Shown one piece after another: positions 8,974 to 16,684 of a DNA stretch of 64,000 nt. Position 1 is the first letter of the stretch. Every line of letters begins with the position of its first letter. The notes under the pieces were generated by a model. It searched no databases. It saw only the letters and a list, made by a program, of their open reading frames with translations, and had not been told where the DNA came from. Origin of the DNA: Clostridia bacterium (GTDB taxonomy: Bacteria; Bacillota; Clostridia; Christensenellales; Aristaeellaceae); assembly GCA_017532155.1 (NCBI GenBank), contig JAFXJP010000038.1, positions 16,439 to 80,438 of the forward strand, read 5' to 3'. Both the position numbers and the translations under genes were made by a program.

Positions 8974-9489
8974 ATGCATATTGTTTTGTACGCGCCTGAG
9001 ATTCCGCAGAATACCGGCAACATTGCCCGCACGTGCGCGGCGACGGGCAGCGTTTTGCATCTGATTGAGCCGCTGGGCTTTCAGCTCAGCGATAAGTATC
9101 TCAAGCGCGCCGGACTGGACTACTGGCATTTGATGGAATTGCATGTGCATTCTGATTTTGATACAATGATGCAGGAGTACCCGGATGCAGTGTATCATTT
9201 TGCTACCACCAAGGCGCCCAGAAGCTATCATGAGGCAAGCTACGGCGAAAATGATTTTATTGTATTTGGGTGCGAAACCAGGGGCTTGCCGGAATCGCTA
9301 CTCAGCCGCGTATATGACCGCTGCATCCGCATTCCCATGCGGGAGGAGGCCAGATCGCTGAATCTGAGCAATTCTGTGGCGATTGTGCTTTATGAAGCGC
9401 TGCGTCAGCAGGAATTTAAGGGCCTGAAGGGCGAGGGCAGCCTGACAGGGCGTGAGGATGCTGTGTCGCCCTGGATGGATTATGTATAA
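8974..9489 (+). CDS. trmL: tRNA (cytidine/uridine-2'-O)-methyltransferase TrmL
   Basis: SPOUT-class methyltransferase that 2'-O-methylates the wobble nucleotide (position 34) of certain leucine tRNAs using S-adenosylmethionine. The 171-residue product opens with IVLYAPEIPQNTGNIART, the family signature. It has FGCETRGLP (motif 2), and RIPM with SLNLSNSVAIVLYEALRQ (motif 3), which form the trefoil knot. It is slightly longer than the usual ~155 residues because of a C-terminal tail. The start at 8974 follows GGGAGA. It begins a plus-strand run; the next gene starts 14 bp downstream. Confidence 0.95.
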   Translation: MHIVLYAPEIPQNTGNIARTCAATGSVLHLIEPLGFQLSDKYLKRAGLDYWHLMELHVHSDFDTMMQEYPDAVYHFATTKAPRSYHEASYGENDFIVFGCETRGLPESLLSRVYDRCIRIPMREEARSLNLSNSVAIVLYEALRQQEFKGLKGEGSLTGREDAVSPWMDYV

Positions 9490-9503
9490 ATGCGGAGGGA
9501 AAT

Positions 9504-9728
9504 ATGTATCAGGAACCGCAGGATGATTATTATATCCGGAAGGAAGAGGAACGCGAGGAAAGACTGGACCGGCTGCGCATGACGGCGGGGCTGATGGAGT
9601 TTTTCGGCGTAGTGCTGGGCGTGATTGCCATCTTTGTGCTGGTGGTGCTGATTGTCAGCCTGTGCAACTGGCTGTATCGCGATATGGAAAGCATTTTTTC
9701 TGTTGTGTTTTCAATCTTCAAAAGCTAA
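9504..9728 (+). CDS. Small single-pass membrane protein of unknown function
   Basis: Predicted 74-residue protein. Residues 1-28 are strongly charged (RKEEEREERLDRLR). Residues ~34-56 form one hydrophobic helix rich in Val, Leu and Ile. A short tail has a Phe-rich end. A GGAGGG lies at the right distance from the ATG, and it sits tightly between trmL and the uracil-DNA glycosylase gene, 12 bp from the latter, so I take it as real. No family is recognised. Confidence 0.65.
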   Translation: MYQEPQDDYYIRKEEEREERLDRLRMTAGLMEFFGVVLGVIAIFVLVVLIVSLCNWLYRDMESIFSVVFSIFKS

Positions 9729-9740
9729 GGAGGCGCTGCT

Positions 9741-10328
9741 ATGCGCGTGTCGTGGCAAGGGCTCTATGATGAGATTTATGCCTGCGAAAAATGCGGCTTG
9801 TGCCGGAACATCCACAATAAGGTGCCTGGTCAGGGCGATGTGAATGCGAGCCTTATGTTTATTGGCGAGGGACCCGGCGCAGATGAGGATCTGCAGGGTC
9901 TGGCGTTTGTTGGCGCGGCCGGACAACTGCTGACGAAGATGATCTCAGCGATGGGCATGACGCGGGAGAAAGTGTACATCTGCAATATCGTCAAGTGCCG
10001 TCCGCCGCAGAATCGTGTGCCTGATCCTGCGGAAGCGGCGGCATGTCTGCCGTATTTGAGGCAGCAGGTAGCGCTGGTGCGGCCCAGGGTCATTGTACTG
10101 CTGGGATCGACGGCGGCAAAAACGCTTCTTCGCGAGGACTTTCGCATCACGCGCGAGCGCGGGAAATGGATCGAGAAAAAGGGCGTATGGTTTATGCCGA
10201 CCTACCACCCGGCGGCGCTGCTGCGCGATGAAAGCAAAAAGCGGGACGTTTGGAATGACTTGAAGCTTGTCATGGCAAAACTAAAGGAGCTGGAGGCGAT
10301 CGCGCATGGCGGACCTGAGAATGCTTGA
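9741..10328 (+). CDS. Uracil-DNA glycosylase, family 4 (Fe-S type)
   Basis: Predicted 195-residue base-excision repair enzyme that removes uracil from DNA. Cys15, Cys18, Cys86 and Cys102 match the four cysteines that hold the 4Fe-4S cluster in family 4 UDGs. Motif A is GEGPGADED (42-50), and the C-terminal motif is TYHPAAL with His156. The start at 9741 has AAGGAGG seven bases upstream. The gene overlaps the next glycosylase by 23 bp, so the two are translationally coupled. Confidence 0.92.
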   Translation: MRVSWQGLYDEIYACEKCGLCRNIHNKVPGQGDVNASLMFIGEGPGADEDLQGLAFVGAAGQLLTKMISAMGMTREKVYICNIVKCRPPQNRVPDPAEAAACLPYLRQQVALVRPRVIVLLGSTAAKTLLREDFRITRERGKWIEKKGVWFMPTYHPAALLRDESKKRDVWNDLKLVMAKLKELEAIAHGGPENA

Positions 10329-10893
10329 ACGCGAGGTGGAGGCGTTTTTCCGCCCGCTGTTTCCGGGCGAGGATAAAATACTGGTGTTTGGCGACGGAAA
10401 GAGCGATCAGCCGCCGCTTATGCTGATTGGTGAAGCGCCTGGCGAACAGGAGACGATCAAACGGCGGCCTTTTGTGGGCAAGGCGGGAAAGAATCTGGAT
10501 GAGTTTCTGCAATTGATGGGCATGCAGCGTGAGGAAATCTTCGTAAGCAATGTGGTCAAAATTCGTCCGACGGCTGTGGGCCCCACAGGCCGAATCCGCA
10601 ATCGTCCGCCGAGCAAGGAGGAGATTGCGCTGTTCAGACCGTATCTGATGAAAGAAATTGATTTGGTTCAGCCGCGCGCGCTGGTAACGCTTGGCAATGT
10701 GCCGCTGCAGGCGCTGATGGGCAAGGTGACCGTTGGCGATATGCACGGCAAGTGGCATACGGCCTGCAACGGGCTGCCGCTGTTTGCTCTGTATCATCCG
10801 GCTGCGATCATTTACCGCAGGGAATTAAAGGAAGTTTATGAGCAGGATGTGTGCTCTTTGCGCGACAGCTTGACAATTCAGACGCAAAAATGA
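10306..10893 (+). CDS. Uracil-DNA glycosylase superfamily protein lacking the Fe-S cysteines
   Basis: Predicted 195-residue paralog of the preceding glycosylase. It keeps GEAPGEQE (42-49) and LYHPAA with His164, so the fold and pocket are probably preserved. It has no N-terminal CxxC, and the two inner cluster cysteines are replaced (Ile86 and Phe110), so it should not bind 4Fe-4S. GGAGG lies nine bases before the ATG, inside the upstream gene. Its substrate may differ from uracil. Overlap with the upstream gene suggests roughly equal production. I am confident of the superfamily but not of the specificity. Confidence 0.82.
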   Translation: MADLRMLEREVEAFFRPLFPGEDKILVFGDGKSDQPPLMLIGEAPGEQETIKRRPFVGKAGKNLDEFLQLMGMQREEIFVSNVVKIRPTAVGPTGRIRNRPPSKEEIALFRPYLMKEIDLVQPRALVTLGNVPLQALMGKVTVGDMHGKWHTACNGLPLFALYHPAAIIYRRELKEVYEQDVCSLRDSLTIQTQK

Positions 10894-10975
10894 GGTTTTC
10901 GGCAGAAAAACGAGACGAATGAAATAAATTATGTTATGATGACAGCGTCATAAAACAGGAAAGGAGGAATTGCAA

Positions 10976-11458
10976 ATGGAGTGGCTGATTCCGATTGTTA
11001 TCTGCATGCTGGTGGGTGTGATTCTCCTGCTGGTTGAAGTGTTTATGCCTGGCTTTGGCATTCCCGGCATTTCGGGCTGCGCGCTGCTGGGCGCCGGCAT
11101 TATCATGACGTGGATTCAGTTTGGCGCCAAGGTGGGCCTGGGTGTAACGGTGATTGTTCTGGCGCTGCTGGCGATTCTCATTTCCGTTGCGATGCGCTCT
11201 GTCGCCAAGGGCAAACTGGGCAAATCCGAGTTTGTGCTCAACGGCGATATGAGCAATGAGCGCAGCGATGCGAGCGAGGATATGCAGTCTCTGATTGGCG
11301 AGGTGGGCGAAGTATCGACGGTGCTGCGTCCGGTAGGCATGGCTGAGTTTGAGTGCGGCCGGCTGAATGTCATGACGGAGGGCGAGTATATTGAACGCGG
11401 CGCCAAGGTGATGATTACCCGCGTGGACGGAACAAACGTATTCGTTAAGAAGGTCTGA
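10976..11458 (+). CDS. NfeD-like membrane protein
   Basis: Predicted 160-residue protein with three hydrophobic segments in the first ~75 residues ([41 protein letters not shown]). A C-terminal soluble OB-fold typical of NfeD follows ([31 protein letters not shown]). NfeD proteins are partners of flotillin/SPFH proteins in membrane microdomains, and floA follows directly 20 bp downstream. The ATG at 10976 with AGGAGG upstream is preferred over the in-frame TTG six bases earlier. Confidence 0.9.
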   Translation: MEWLIPIVICMLVGVILLLVEVFMPGFGIPGISGCALLGAGIIMTWIQFGAKVGLGVTVIVLALLAILISVAMRSVAKGKLGKSEFVLNGDMSNERSDASEDMQSLIGEVGEVSTVLRPVGMAEFECGRLNVMTEGEYIERGAKVMITRVDGTNVFVKKV

Positions 11459-11478
11459 GGACTGAAAGGAGAGGGAAT

Positions 11479-12474
11479 ATGGATCCTATTTCTAGTGTAA
11501 TGATTATCGTGTTGCTGATGCTGGCGGTCATTCTGGTGCTGGTATTCCTGCGCTATGTGCCGCTGGGACTGTGGGTGCGCGCGCTGTCTTCGGGCGTGAA
11601 GCTGAAGGTTTCCACGCTGATTGGTATGCGTCTGCGCCGCATTTCTCCCCATCGCCTGGTGGATACCTTCATCATGGTGCGCAAGGCGGGCCTGGATCTG
11701 ACGATCGACCAGCTGGAAAAGCATTTCCTGGCTGGCGGTAACATTGAGCGTGTGGCCAAGGCCATGATTTCCGCTCAGCAGGCGAGCATTGGCCTGACCT
11801 TCTCGCAGGCTTGCGCTATTGATCTGGCGGGCCGCGACGTGCTGCAGGCTGTGCAGATGAGCGTTATCCCCAAGGTGATTGAGACGCCTCCCATTGCGGC
11901 TGTGGCCAAGGACGGCATTGAGCTGCGCGCCAAGGCTCGCGTGACGGTTCGTACCAACATCACCCGCCTGGTGGGCGGCGCCGGCGAAGAGACGATCATC
12001 GCCCGCGTTGGTGAAGGCATTGTTACCACCATTGGTTCTTCCGAGACGCACAAGGCGGTGCTGGAGAATCCCGATTCTATCAGCCAGAATGTGCTTAACC
12101 GCGGTCTGGATAACGGCACTGCCTTCCAGATTCTGTCCATCGACATCGCTGACGTGGACGTTGGCCGCAACATCGGCGCGCAGCTGCAGATGGATCAGGC
12201 TGAGGCCGACCGCCGCATTGCGCAGGCCAAGGCTGAAGAGCGCCGCGCTATCGCCGTTGCCCGTGAGCAGGAAATGATCGCTGCTGTGCAGGAGATGCGC
12301 GCCCGCGTGGTCGAAGCTGAGGCTCAGGTGCCTCTGGCTATGGCTGAAGCGCTGCGTACCGGCAAGCTGGGCGTGATGGATTACTACCAGATGAAGAATG
12401 TGATTGCCGATACCGAAATGCGCAATGGCATTGCTACCGCTGCCAATCCCAAGCCTGCGGATGATAATAACTGA
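11479..12474 (+). CDS. floA: Flotillin-like protein FloA
   Basis: Predicted 331-residue membrane-microdomain scaffold. One hydrophobic segment (residues ~5-26) inserts from the cytoplasmic side. An SPFH-like domain follows ([22 protein letters not shown]), and then a long charged Ala/Glu-rich coiled coil ([19 protein letters not shown]). Length and sequence match Bacillus FloA/YqfA closely. It pairs with the upstream NfeD protein and has a strong AAAGGAGAG site. The third-codon GC is high and uniform, in keeping with good expression. Confidence 0.95.
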   Translation: MDPISSVMIIVLLMLAVILVLVFLRYVPLGLWVRALSSGVKLKVSTLIGMRLRRISPHRLVDTFIMVRKAGLDLTIDQLEKHFLAGGNIERVAKAMISAQQASIGLTFSQACAIDLAGRDVLQAVQMSVIPKVIETPPIAAVAKDGIELRAKARVTVRTNITRLVGGAGEETIIARVGEGIVTTIGSSETHKAVLENPDSISQNVLNRGLDNGTAFQILSIDIADVDVGRNIGAQLQMDQAEADRRIAQAKAEERRAIAVAREQEMIAAVQEMRARVVEAEAQVPLAMAEALRTGKLGVMDYYQMKNVIADTEMRNGIATAANPKPADDNN

Positions 12475-12537
12475 TCACCGCTGCATGTCCCGCGCCTGCT
12501 ATGGCGGGCGCGGGAATAAAGGGAAAGGAGGGTGCAG

Positions 12538-12960
12538 ATGGAAGATTTGATTGGCGTCCTTTTTGCAGCATTGATCTTTGCTATTTCTACGGCTTCCAAA
12601 AGCAAGAAAAGGCAAAAGAAGAGCGCAGCAGCGCGGGCATATGAGCCTATTCGCGCAGAGCAGTTTGAAAAGCCAATTGAGCCTGAACTCAAGGCTGTGG
12701 CGCCCAAAGCGGTACCGAAGACTGTTAATCAGAAGCCTGAACCAGTAAATAGAATGACTTCGGAATTTGAGCACATGCACGAGGGCAAGGCTGAAGCGCC
12801 CTGCCCGGCAGAGGAAGTTCGTCCAGCGCAGAGAGTGGCTGAACAGCCTGCTGCGCCCGGCATTCCGGGACTCAATTTGAAGTTCGATCGCAATGCTGTA
12901 TTGCAGGGCTTTGTGATGAGTGAAATACTGAATCGCCCGCGTCCGGGCATGAGGAGATAA
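12538..12960 (+). CDS. Hypothetical membrane-anchored protein in the floA cluster
   Basis: Predicted 140-residue protein. An N-terminal hydrophobic helix (residues ~4-19) is followed by a Lys/Arg cluster. A long Pro/Ala/Glu-rich, probably disordered stretch follows, and then a short conserved-looking end (LKFDRNAVLQGFVMSEIL). ATG 12538 has GGAGG five bases before it. A GC-rich hairpin (arms CCCGCGCC and GGCGCGGG, 12488-12513) lies between floA and this gene but has no T-run, so it looks like an mRNA-processing or partial-attenuation element rather than a full terminator. No family is recognised; position suggests a role with FloA. Confidence 0.6.
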   Translation: MEDLIGVLFAALIFAISTASKSKKRQKKSAAARAYEPIRAEQFEKPIEPELKAVAPKAVPKTVNQKPEPVNRMTSEFEHMHEGKAEAPCPAEEVRPAQRVAEQPAAPGIPGLNLKFDRNAVLQGFVMSEILNRPRPGMRR

Positions 12961-12969
12961 GCTTTTCTG

Positions 12970-13734
12970 ATGAACGAGATGGAGAGAATCCGGGTGCTGC
13001 TGGCTGATGACGAGCCGGGCATGCGCATGATTCTGAGAAAGATGATTGCGCGCGTGGAGGGCTTTGAGCTGATCGGCGAGGCCACAAACGGCGCCGAACT
13101 GATGGAGATGTATCAGAAGCTCCATCCGCAGGTGGTATTTCTGGATGTGGATATGCCGGAAATGAACGGTGTGGAATGTGCCAATCGCATTGAGGATGAG
13201 GATCCTTCCTGCATTCTGATCTTTGCGACGGGGCATGAGGAATATCGCCGCGACGCCTTTGACGTGTATGCCTTTGACTATCTGGTGAAGCCTTTCCGTG
13301 TGGAGCGCGTAACGGAGACGCTGATGCGTATCCGCGAGCGCATGGCGGCGCTGCGCGACAGGCCGGCTCTGAAGAAGGAAGAGATGGCGGCTAAGAGCAA
13401 GTCGACTGCCCGCATGATGCTCAAACATCGCGACGGTGTAACGTTTGTCAATAAGGCGGATATTGTGCTCGTGCAGCGTGAAGAGCGTTCTACGGTGATC
13501 TATACGGTTGACGGCGGCAGTTTCTATACCAGCGATACGCTGGCAGAAACGGCGGAAAAGCTGGACGAAGGGCATTTCTTCCGCAGCCATCGCAGCTATA
13601 TTATCAACCTGAACTACATTCATGACATCACGCCCTATGGCCGCTGGACCTATGTGGTGCGGCTGAAGGGCACGGAGCATGACGCGCTGATCACGCAGGA
13701 TAAATACGAAGAATTGGAAAAGCTTTACGAATAA
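12970..13734 (+). CDS. LytTR-family response regulator
   Basis: Predicted 254-residue DNA-binding response regulator. The receiver domain (residues ~7-125) has acidic Asp13/Asp14, the phospho-acceptor Asp59 in VVFLDVDMPEMNG, a Thr at FATG and Lys in LVKPF. The LytTR domain (residues ~148-250) has the usual HRSYIINLNYI core. LytTR proteins bind direct repeats near promoters. No histidine kinase gene is adjacent, so the partner lies elsewhere or the protein works differently. The first ATG has no close Shine-Dalgarno; the AGGAG of the previous gene end is ~14 bases away. A terminator follows. Confidence 0.9.
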   Translation: MNEMERIRVLLADDEPGMRMILRKMIARVEGFELIGEATNGAELMEMYQKLHPQVVFLDVDMPEMNGVECANRIEDEDPSCILIFATGHEEYRRDAFDVYAFDYLVKPFRVERVTETLMRIRERMAALRDRPALKKEEMAAKSKSTARMMLKHRDGVTFVNKADIVLVQREERSTVIYTVDGGSFYTSDTLAETAEKLDEGHFFRSHRSYIINLNYIHDITPYGRWTYVVRLKGTEHDALITQDKYEELEKLYE

Positions 13735-13737
13735 GCG

Positions 13738-13763
13738 AAAAGGCGGCTTAAGTCGCCTTTTTT
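13738..13763 (+). terminator. Hairpin terminator after the LytTR gene
   Basis: Stem AAAAGGCGGC / GTCGCCTTTT with one G-T pair, a short TTAA loop and six T's. It directly precedes the Shine-Dalgarno of the next gene. Confidence 0.8.
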
Positions 13764-13776
13764 GCATGGAGGACAG

Positions 13777-14277
13777 ATGCAGTACGAAACGCATGCGCAT
13801 CCATTTGCGCCGGTGATGGATGAAAACTGCCGGGTGCTGATCCTGGGCAGCTTTCCGTCTGTCAAATCACGTGAGAATGCTTTCTATTACGGGCATCCGC
13901 AGAATCGATTCTGGAAAGTGCTTGCAGCAATATTGAATGAGGATGAGCCGAAAACAATAGAAGAAAAGAAATCGGTTTTACTCAGGCATCATATAGCGCT
14001 GTGGGACGTGATTGCGCACTGTGATATTGTGGGATCGGGGGACAGCAGCATTAAAAATGCTGTGCCCAATGATCTGCGCGTTGTGCTTGATAAGGCGCAG
14101 ATCAGGCATGTATTTCTCAATGGTCAGACGGCGGCGAAGCTATATCAAAAGCACCATGCTGATTTGAGCATTGCCTACGATGTTTTGCCCTCTACGAGCC
14201 CTGCCAACGCTCAGTGGCGCCTTGACAGGCTGATTGCAGCCTGGCGGGAGCAGATCCTGCCCAAGATAGCGGAATGA
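13777..14277 (+). CDS. DNA-deoxyinosine glycosylase (UDG superfamily family 6 type)
   Basis: Predicted 166-residue enzyme resembling hypoxanthine-DNA glycosylases, which excise deaminated adenine. Near the N-terminus is GSFPSVKSRENAFYYGHPQ with the NRFW that follows, the characteristic pocket motif. Near the C-terminus is VLPSTSPANA, the leucine-loop motif. The ATG at 13777 has TGGAGGACAG upstream; an in-frame TTG 15 bases earlier is less likely. It is the third UDG-fold enzyme within 4.5 kb. It lies between a terminator and the rplU promoter, and I see no clear promoter of its own, so it may depend on read-through. Confidence 0.88.
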   Translation: MQYETHAHPFAPVMDENCRVLILGSFPSVKSRENAFYYGHPQNRFWKVLAAILNEDEPKTIEEKKSVLLRHHIALWDVIAHCDIVGSGDSSIKNAVPNDLRVVLDKAQIRHVFLNGQTAAKLYQKHHADLSIAYDVLPSTSPANAQWRLDRLIAAWREQILPKIAE

Positions 14278-14332
14278 GTGGAAAAACAGACACAAAATAT
14301 CGGAAAAATCCAGTAAAAATGTACTTTTTCTA

Positions 14333-14361
14333 TTGACTTGTAACTGGCAATTTGGTATATT
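14333..14361 (+). promoter_or_regulatory. Sigma-A promoter of the rplU-prp-rpmA operon
   Basis: TTGACT, a 17-bp spacer and TATATT, a near-consensus match. The predicted start near 14368 leaves a leader of about 100 bases before rplU. Confidence 0.8.
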
Positions 14362-14365
14362 ACTA

Positions 14366-14471
14366 GGGTAGCCGCTCGGGAGGGGCTTCTAAACGCGTGC
14401 TTGCACGCTGCCTCAAGGCTGAAAGACGCCTGTGAATGCCCGGCGAGTTTGAAATAGGAGGTGCTGCCAGA
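14366..14471 (+). promoter_or_regulatory. Structured leader of rplU (candidate L21-type ribosomal protein leader)
   Basis: About 100 untranslated bases separate the promoter from rplU. They contain paired GC-rich segments such as GCGTGC TTGCACGC near 14394-14408 and end with AGGAGGTG. Firmicute rplU operons commonly carry an L21 leader RNA for autoregulation. Position and size fit, but I could not verify the consensus fold by eye. Confidence 0.5.
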
Positions 14472-14777
14472 ATGTACGCGATTATTGCTACCGGCGGCAA
14501 ACAGTACCGTGTCTCTCAGGGAGACGTCATCTATGTTGAGAAGCTGAACAACGAAGTGAACGACGAAGTCACCTTCCCCGTGCTGATGCTGGGCGGCGAG
14601 ACTGTCGAAGTCGGCAATCCCGTTGTGACCGGCGCTTCTGTTGTGGGTAAGGTCCTGCAGCAGGGCAAGGGTCAGAAGATCCACATCCTCAAGTATAAGA
14701 GCAAGAAGAACTATCGCCGCAAGGCCGGTCATCGTCAGCCTTTCACCAAGGTTGAGATCGTTGCGATCAACGGCTAA
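14472..14777 (+). CDS. rplU: 50S ribosomal protein L21
   Basis: Complete 101-residue L21, a large-subunit protein that binds 23S rRNA. It opens with [14 protein letters not shown] and ends with the basic [16 protein letters not shown] segment and TKVEI. AGGAGGTG lies at the right spacing. The stop codon shares one base with the start of prp (TAATG), giving tight coupling. Order rplU-prp-rpmA is the standard Firmicute arrangement. Confidence 0.99.
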   Translation: MYAIIATGGKQYRVSQGDVIYVEKLNNEVNDEVTFPVLMLGGETVEVGNPVVTGASVVGKVLQQGKGQKIHILKYKSKKNYRRKAGHRQPFTKVEIVAING

Positions 14778-15091
14778 TGACCACTGTAACGCTGCTGCAT
14801 AGCGAGGGAAAGCTTTCTGGCTTTCTGTGCAAGGGCCATGCGGGCTTTGCCAGGGCCGGCAAGGATATCGTCTGCGCTGCCGTTTCCGTTCTTTCCACCA
14901 CCTGTGCCAATGCACTGGAAAGTGTGGCGGGCATTGTGCCTGAAATTGAAGTGGACGACGGCTATATGAAAGTGATGCTGCCTGACGGCTGCGACAATCA
15001 TGACGCGATGGTTATCCTTCGCACATTCGAGCAGGGCGTGCGCGATATCGAAGCATCTTATCCCAAGTATATTCACATCACCACCCGGTGA
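14777..15091 (+). CDS. prp: Ribosomal-processing cysteine protease Prp
   Basis: Predicted 104-residue protease that removes the N-terminal extension of ribosomal protein L27, a step needed for ribosome assembly in Firmicutes and relatives. The catalytic pair is in GHAGFA (His21) and DIVCAAVS (Cys33). It is encoded between rplU and its substrate rpmA, as in Bacillus (ysxB). The ATG overlaps the rplU stop by one base. Confidence 0.96.
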   Translation: MTTVTLLHSEGKLSGFLCKGHAGFARAGKDIVCAAVSVLSTTCANALESVAGIVPEIEVDDGYMKVMLPDGCDNHDAMVILRTFEQGVRDIEASYPKYIHITTR

Positions 15092-15108
15092 GATCGGAGG
15101 AAAACACA

Positions 15109-15393
15109 ATGATGAAGCTGAATCTTCAGTTGTTCGCTCATAAAAAAGGTATGGGTTCTACCCGCAACGGCCGTGACAGCGAATCCAAGCGTCTTGGTCC
15201 GAAGCGTGCCGATGGTCAGTTCGTGCTGGCTGGCAACATCCTGGTTCGTCAGCGCGGCACCCGCATCCATCCCGGCAAGAACGTAGGCATCGGCAAGGAT
15301 GACACCCTGTTCGCCAAGGCCAACGGCATCGTTCGTTTCGAGCGTCTGGGCCGCGACAAGAAGCAGGTCTGCATCTATCCCGTCGAGCAGTAA
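15109..15393 (+). CDS. rpmA: 50S ribosomal protein L27 with Prp-cleaved N-terminal extension
   Basis: Predicted 94-residue precursor. The first residues MMKLNLQLF precede AHKKGMGST, which is the true mature N-terminus that reaches the peptidyl-transferase centre. The LNLQLF-A site is the one recognised by Prp, encoded just upstream. The start at 15109 follows CGGAGGAAAA; a second ATG follows directly. A strong terminator ends the operon. Spo0B and Obg, usually next in Bacillus, are absent here. Confidence 0.98.
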   Translation: MMKLNLQLFAHKKGMGSTRNGRDSESKRLGPKRADGQFVLAGNILVRQRGTRIHPGKNVGIGKDDTLFAKANGIVRFERLGRDKKQVCIYPVEQ

Positions 15394-15404
15394 GAGACAA
15401 AAAG

Positions 15405-15437
15405 AGATCGCCTTGCATATGCAGGGCGGTCTTTTTT
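15405..15437 (+). terminator. Terminator of the rplU-prp-rpmA operon
   Basis: A 13-bp stem AGATCGCCTTGCA / TGCAGGGCGGTCT with two wobble pairs and a two-base apical gap, followed by six T's. Confidence 0.92.
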
Positions 15438-15472
15438 GTGCGGTTTTTGTATTTTAATTGTACTTTTGCTCG

Positions 15473-15501
15473 TTGATTTCAAGAAAAACTCGGTGTATAA
15501 T
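15473..15501 (+). promoter_or_regulatory. Sigma-A promoter of the DUF554 gene
   Basis: TTGATT, a 17-bp spacer and a perfect TATAAT, followed by ~35 bases to the gene start. Confidence 0.8.
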
Positions 15502-15539
15502 AGACGGGCACGTTTGAATGAAAGGAATTTTTTGCATTT

Positions 15540-16223
15540 ATGATTTCTGCTGTTGTCAATGCGCTGGTGGTGATTATCGGCTCTTTGATTGGCATGGCGT
15601 TTCGGCAAAAGCTGTCCAAACGCTACTCCAAAACCATTACACAGGGCCTTGGTCTGTGCGTGATTGTGATCGGTGTATCGACCGCGCTGGAAAGCGCCAA
15701 TATGATTGTGGTGATCGTCTGCGTGGCACTGGGCTCGCTGATTGGCACATGGATCGATATTGAGCGCCGCCTTGAGCATATGGGCGATCAGCTGCAGGCG
15801 CGTTTTGCCAAGGACGATGAAAATGGCAACTTTGCCAAGGGTTTTGTGACGGCTTCGCTGATGTTCTGCGTAGGCGCGATGGCGATTGTGGGCAGCATGG
15901 ATTCCGGCCTGCGCGGCGATCATTCGACGATTTATGCCAAATCTGTACTGGACTTTATCACTTCCATTTTCTTTGCGGGCACATATGGTATTGGCGTAAT
16001 GGCTTCGGCGGTATCCGTGCTTTTGTATCAGGGCGCGATTGTGCTTTTATCCGGCGTGATTGAACCCATCCTGACGACGGCTGTGATTACCGAAATGGGC
16101 GCTGTCGGCGGCGTGCTGATCATTGGCGTTGGTATGAATGTGCTGCGCCGTGAGCATACGTTTGTAGGCAATATGCTGCCCGCCATTCTGTTGCCAATGG
16201 TGATTATGCCTTTCCTTGCATGA
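15540..16223 (+). CDS. DUF554 family membrane protein
   Basis: Predicted 227-residue integral membrane protein with about seven hydrophobic helices. It shows the typical DUF554 features: VVNALVVIIGSLIGM at the N-terminus, ALGSLIGTWIDIE in the second third, and FCVGAMAIVGSMDSGLRGD in the middle. Members such as YdfK/YqgA are conserved, and a transport role is suspected but not shown. The start lacks a canonical Shine-Dalgarno apart from AAAGGAA about 14 bases upstream. The stop overlaps the start of the L,D-transpeptidase gene by 4 bp. Confidence 0.88.
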   Translation: MISAVVNALVVIIGSLIGMAFRQKLSKRYSKTITQGLGLCVIVIGVSTALESANMIVVIVCVALGSLIGTWIDIERRLEHMGDQLQARFAKDDENGNFAKGFVTASLMFCVGAMAIVGSMDSGLRGDHSTIYAKSVLDFITSIFFAGTYGIGVMASAVSVLLYQGAIVLLSGVIEPILTTAVITEMGAVGGVLIIGVGMNVLRREHTFVGNMLPAILLPMVIMPFLA

Positions 16224-16684
16224 TGAATACGATTGTGATAGAAAAAGAAACACGCTGCCTTTCGGTGTATGACGCCGAGGGGCGGCGTTTGCTGCATTGC
16301 CGGGCTGCGCTGGGCAAAGCGCCTGTGGGGCATAAGCAGTGCGAGGGCGACGGAAAGACGCCGGAAGGGGCATATTTTGTGTGTCTCAAGCGTGAAAAGG
16401 GAAAATACGGTCAGTCACTTGGCATCAGCTATCCGTCGCTCACAGACGCAAAAAACGCCGTTTCTGAGGGCCGGCTTTCTGCGGAGCTTTTGCATCTTTT
16501 TGAAGAGGCAGAAAGAGAAATAAAAAGGCCGCCCTGGGGTACGAGCCTGGGCGGCGAGATTTACATTCATGCGGGCGGCAGCGACCGTGACTGGACAGCC
16601 GGGTGCATTGCGCTGGATGAAAAAGATATGGAAAATCTTTTTGCCATGATCGAGCATGGCGACCGGGTAGAGATTATTCGCTGA
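16220..16684 (+). CDS. Small L,D-transpeptidase (YkuD/YafK-type) without signal peptide
   Basis: Predicted 154-residue protein with a YkuD catalytic domain. The motif runs IHAGGSDRDWTAGCIAL, giving His ~117 and the active-site Cys ~128 in the HxxG...(S/T)xGC pattern. Enzymes of this family make 3-3 peptidoglycan cross-links or attach proteins to the wall. No signal peptide is visible, which is odd for a wall enzyme: it either acts from the cytoplasmic side, is secreted differently, or has another substrate. It overlaps DUF554 by 4 bp at its start, and its tail overlaps the convergent VanW gene by 11 bp, with no terminator between them. Confidence 0.85.
   Translation: MMNTIVIEKETRCLSVYDAEGRRLLHCRAALGKAPVGHKQCEGDGKTPEGAYFVCLKREKGKYGQSLGISYPSLTDAKNAVSEGRLSAELLHLFEEAEREIKRPPWGTSLGGEIYIHAGGSDRDWTAGCIALDEKDMENLFAMIEHGDRVEIIR

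Noticed and set aside
12488-12513. Hairpin between floA and the next gene as a terminator
   Set aside because: The stem is strong, but no T-run follows on either strand and the next gene's Shine-Dalgarno is directly downstream.
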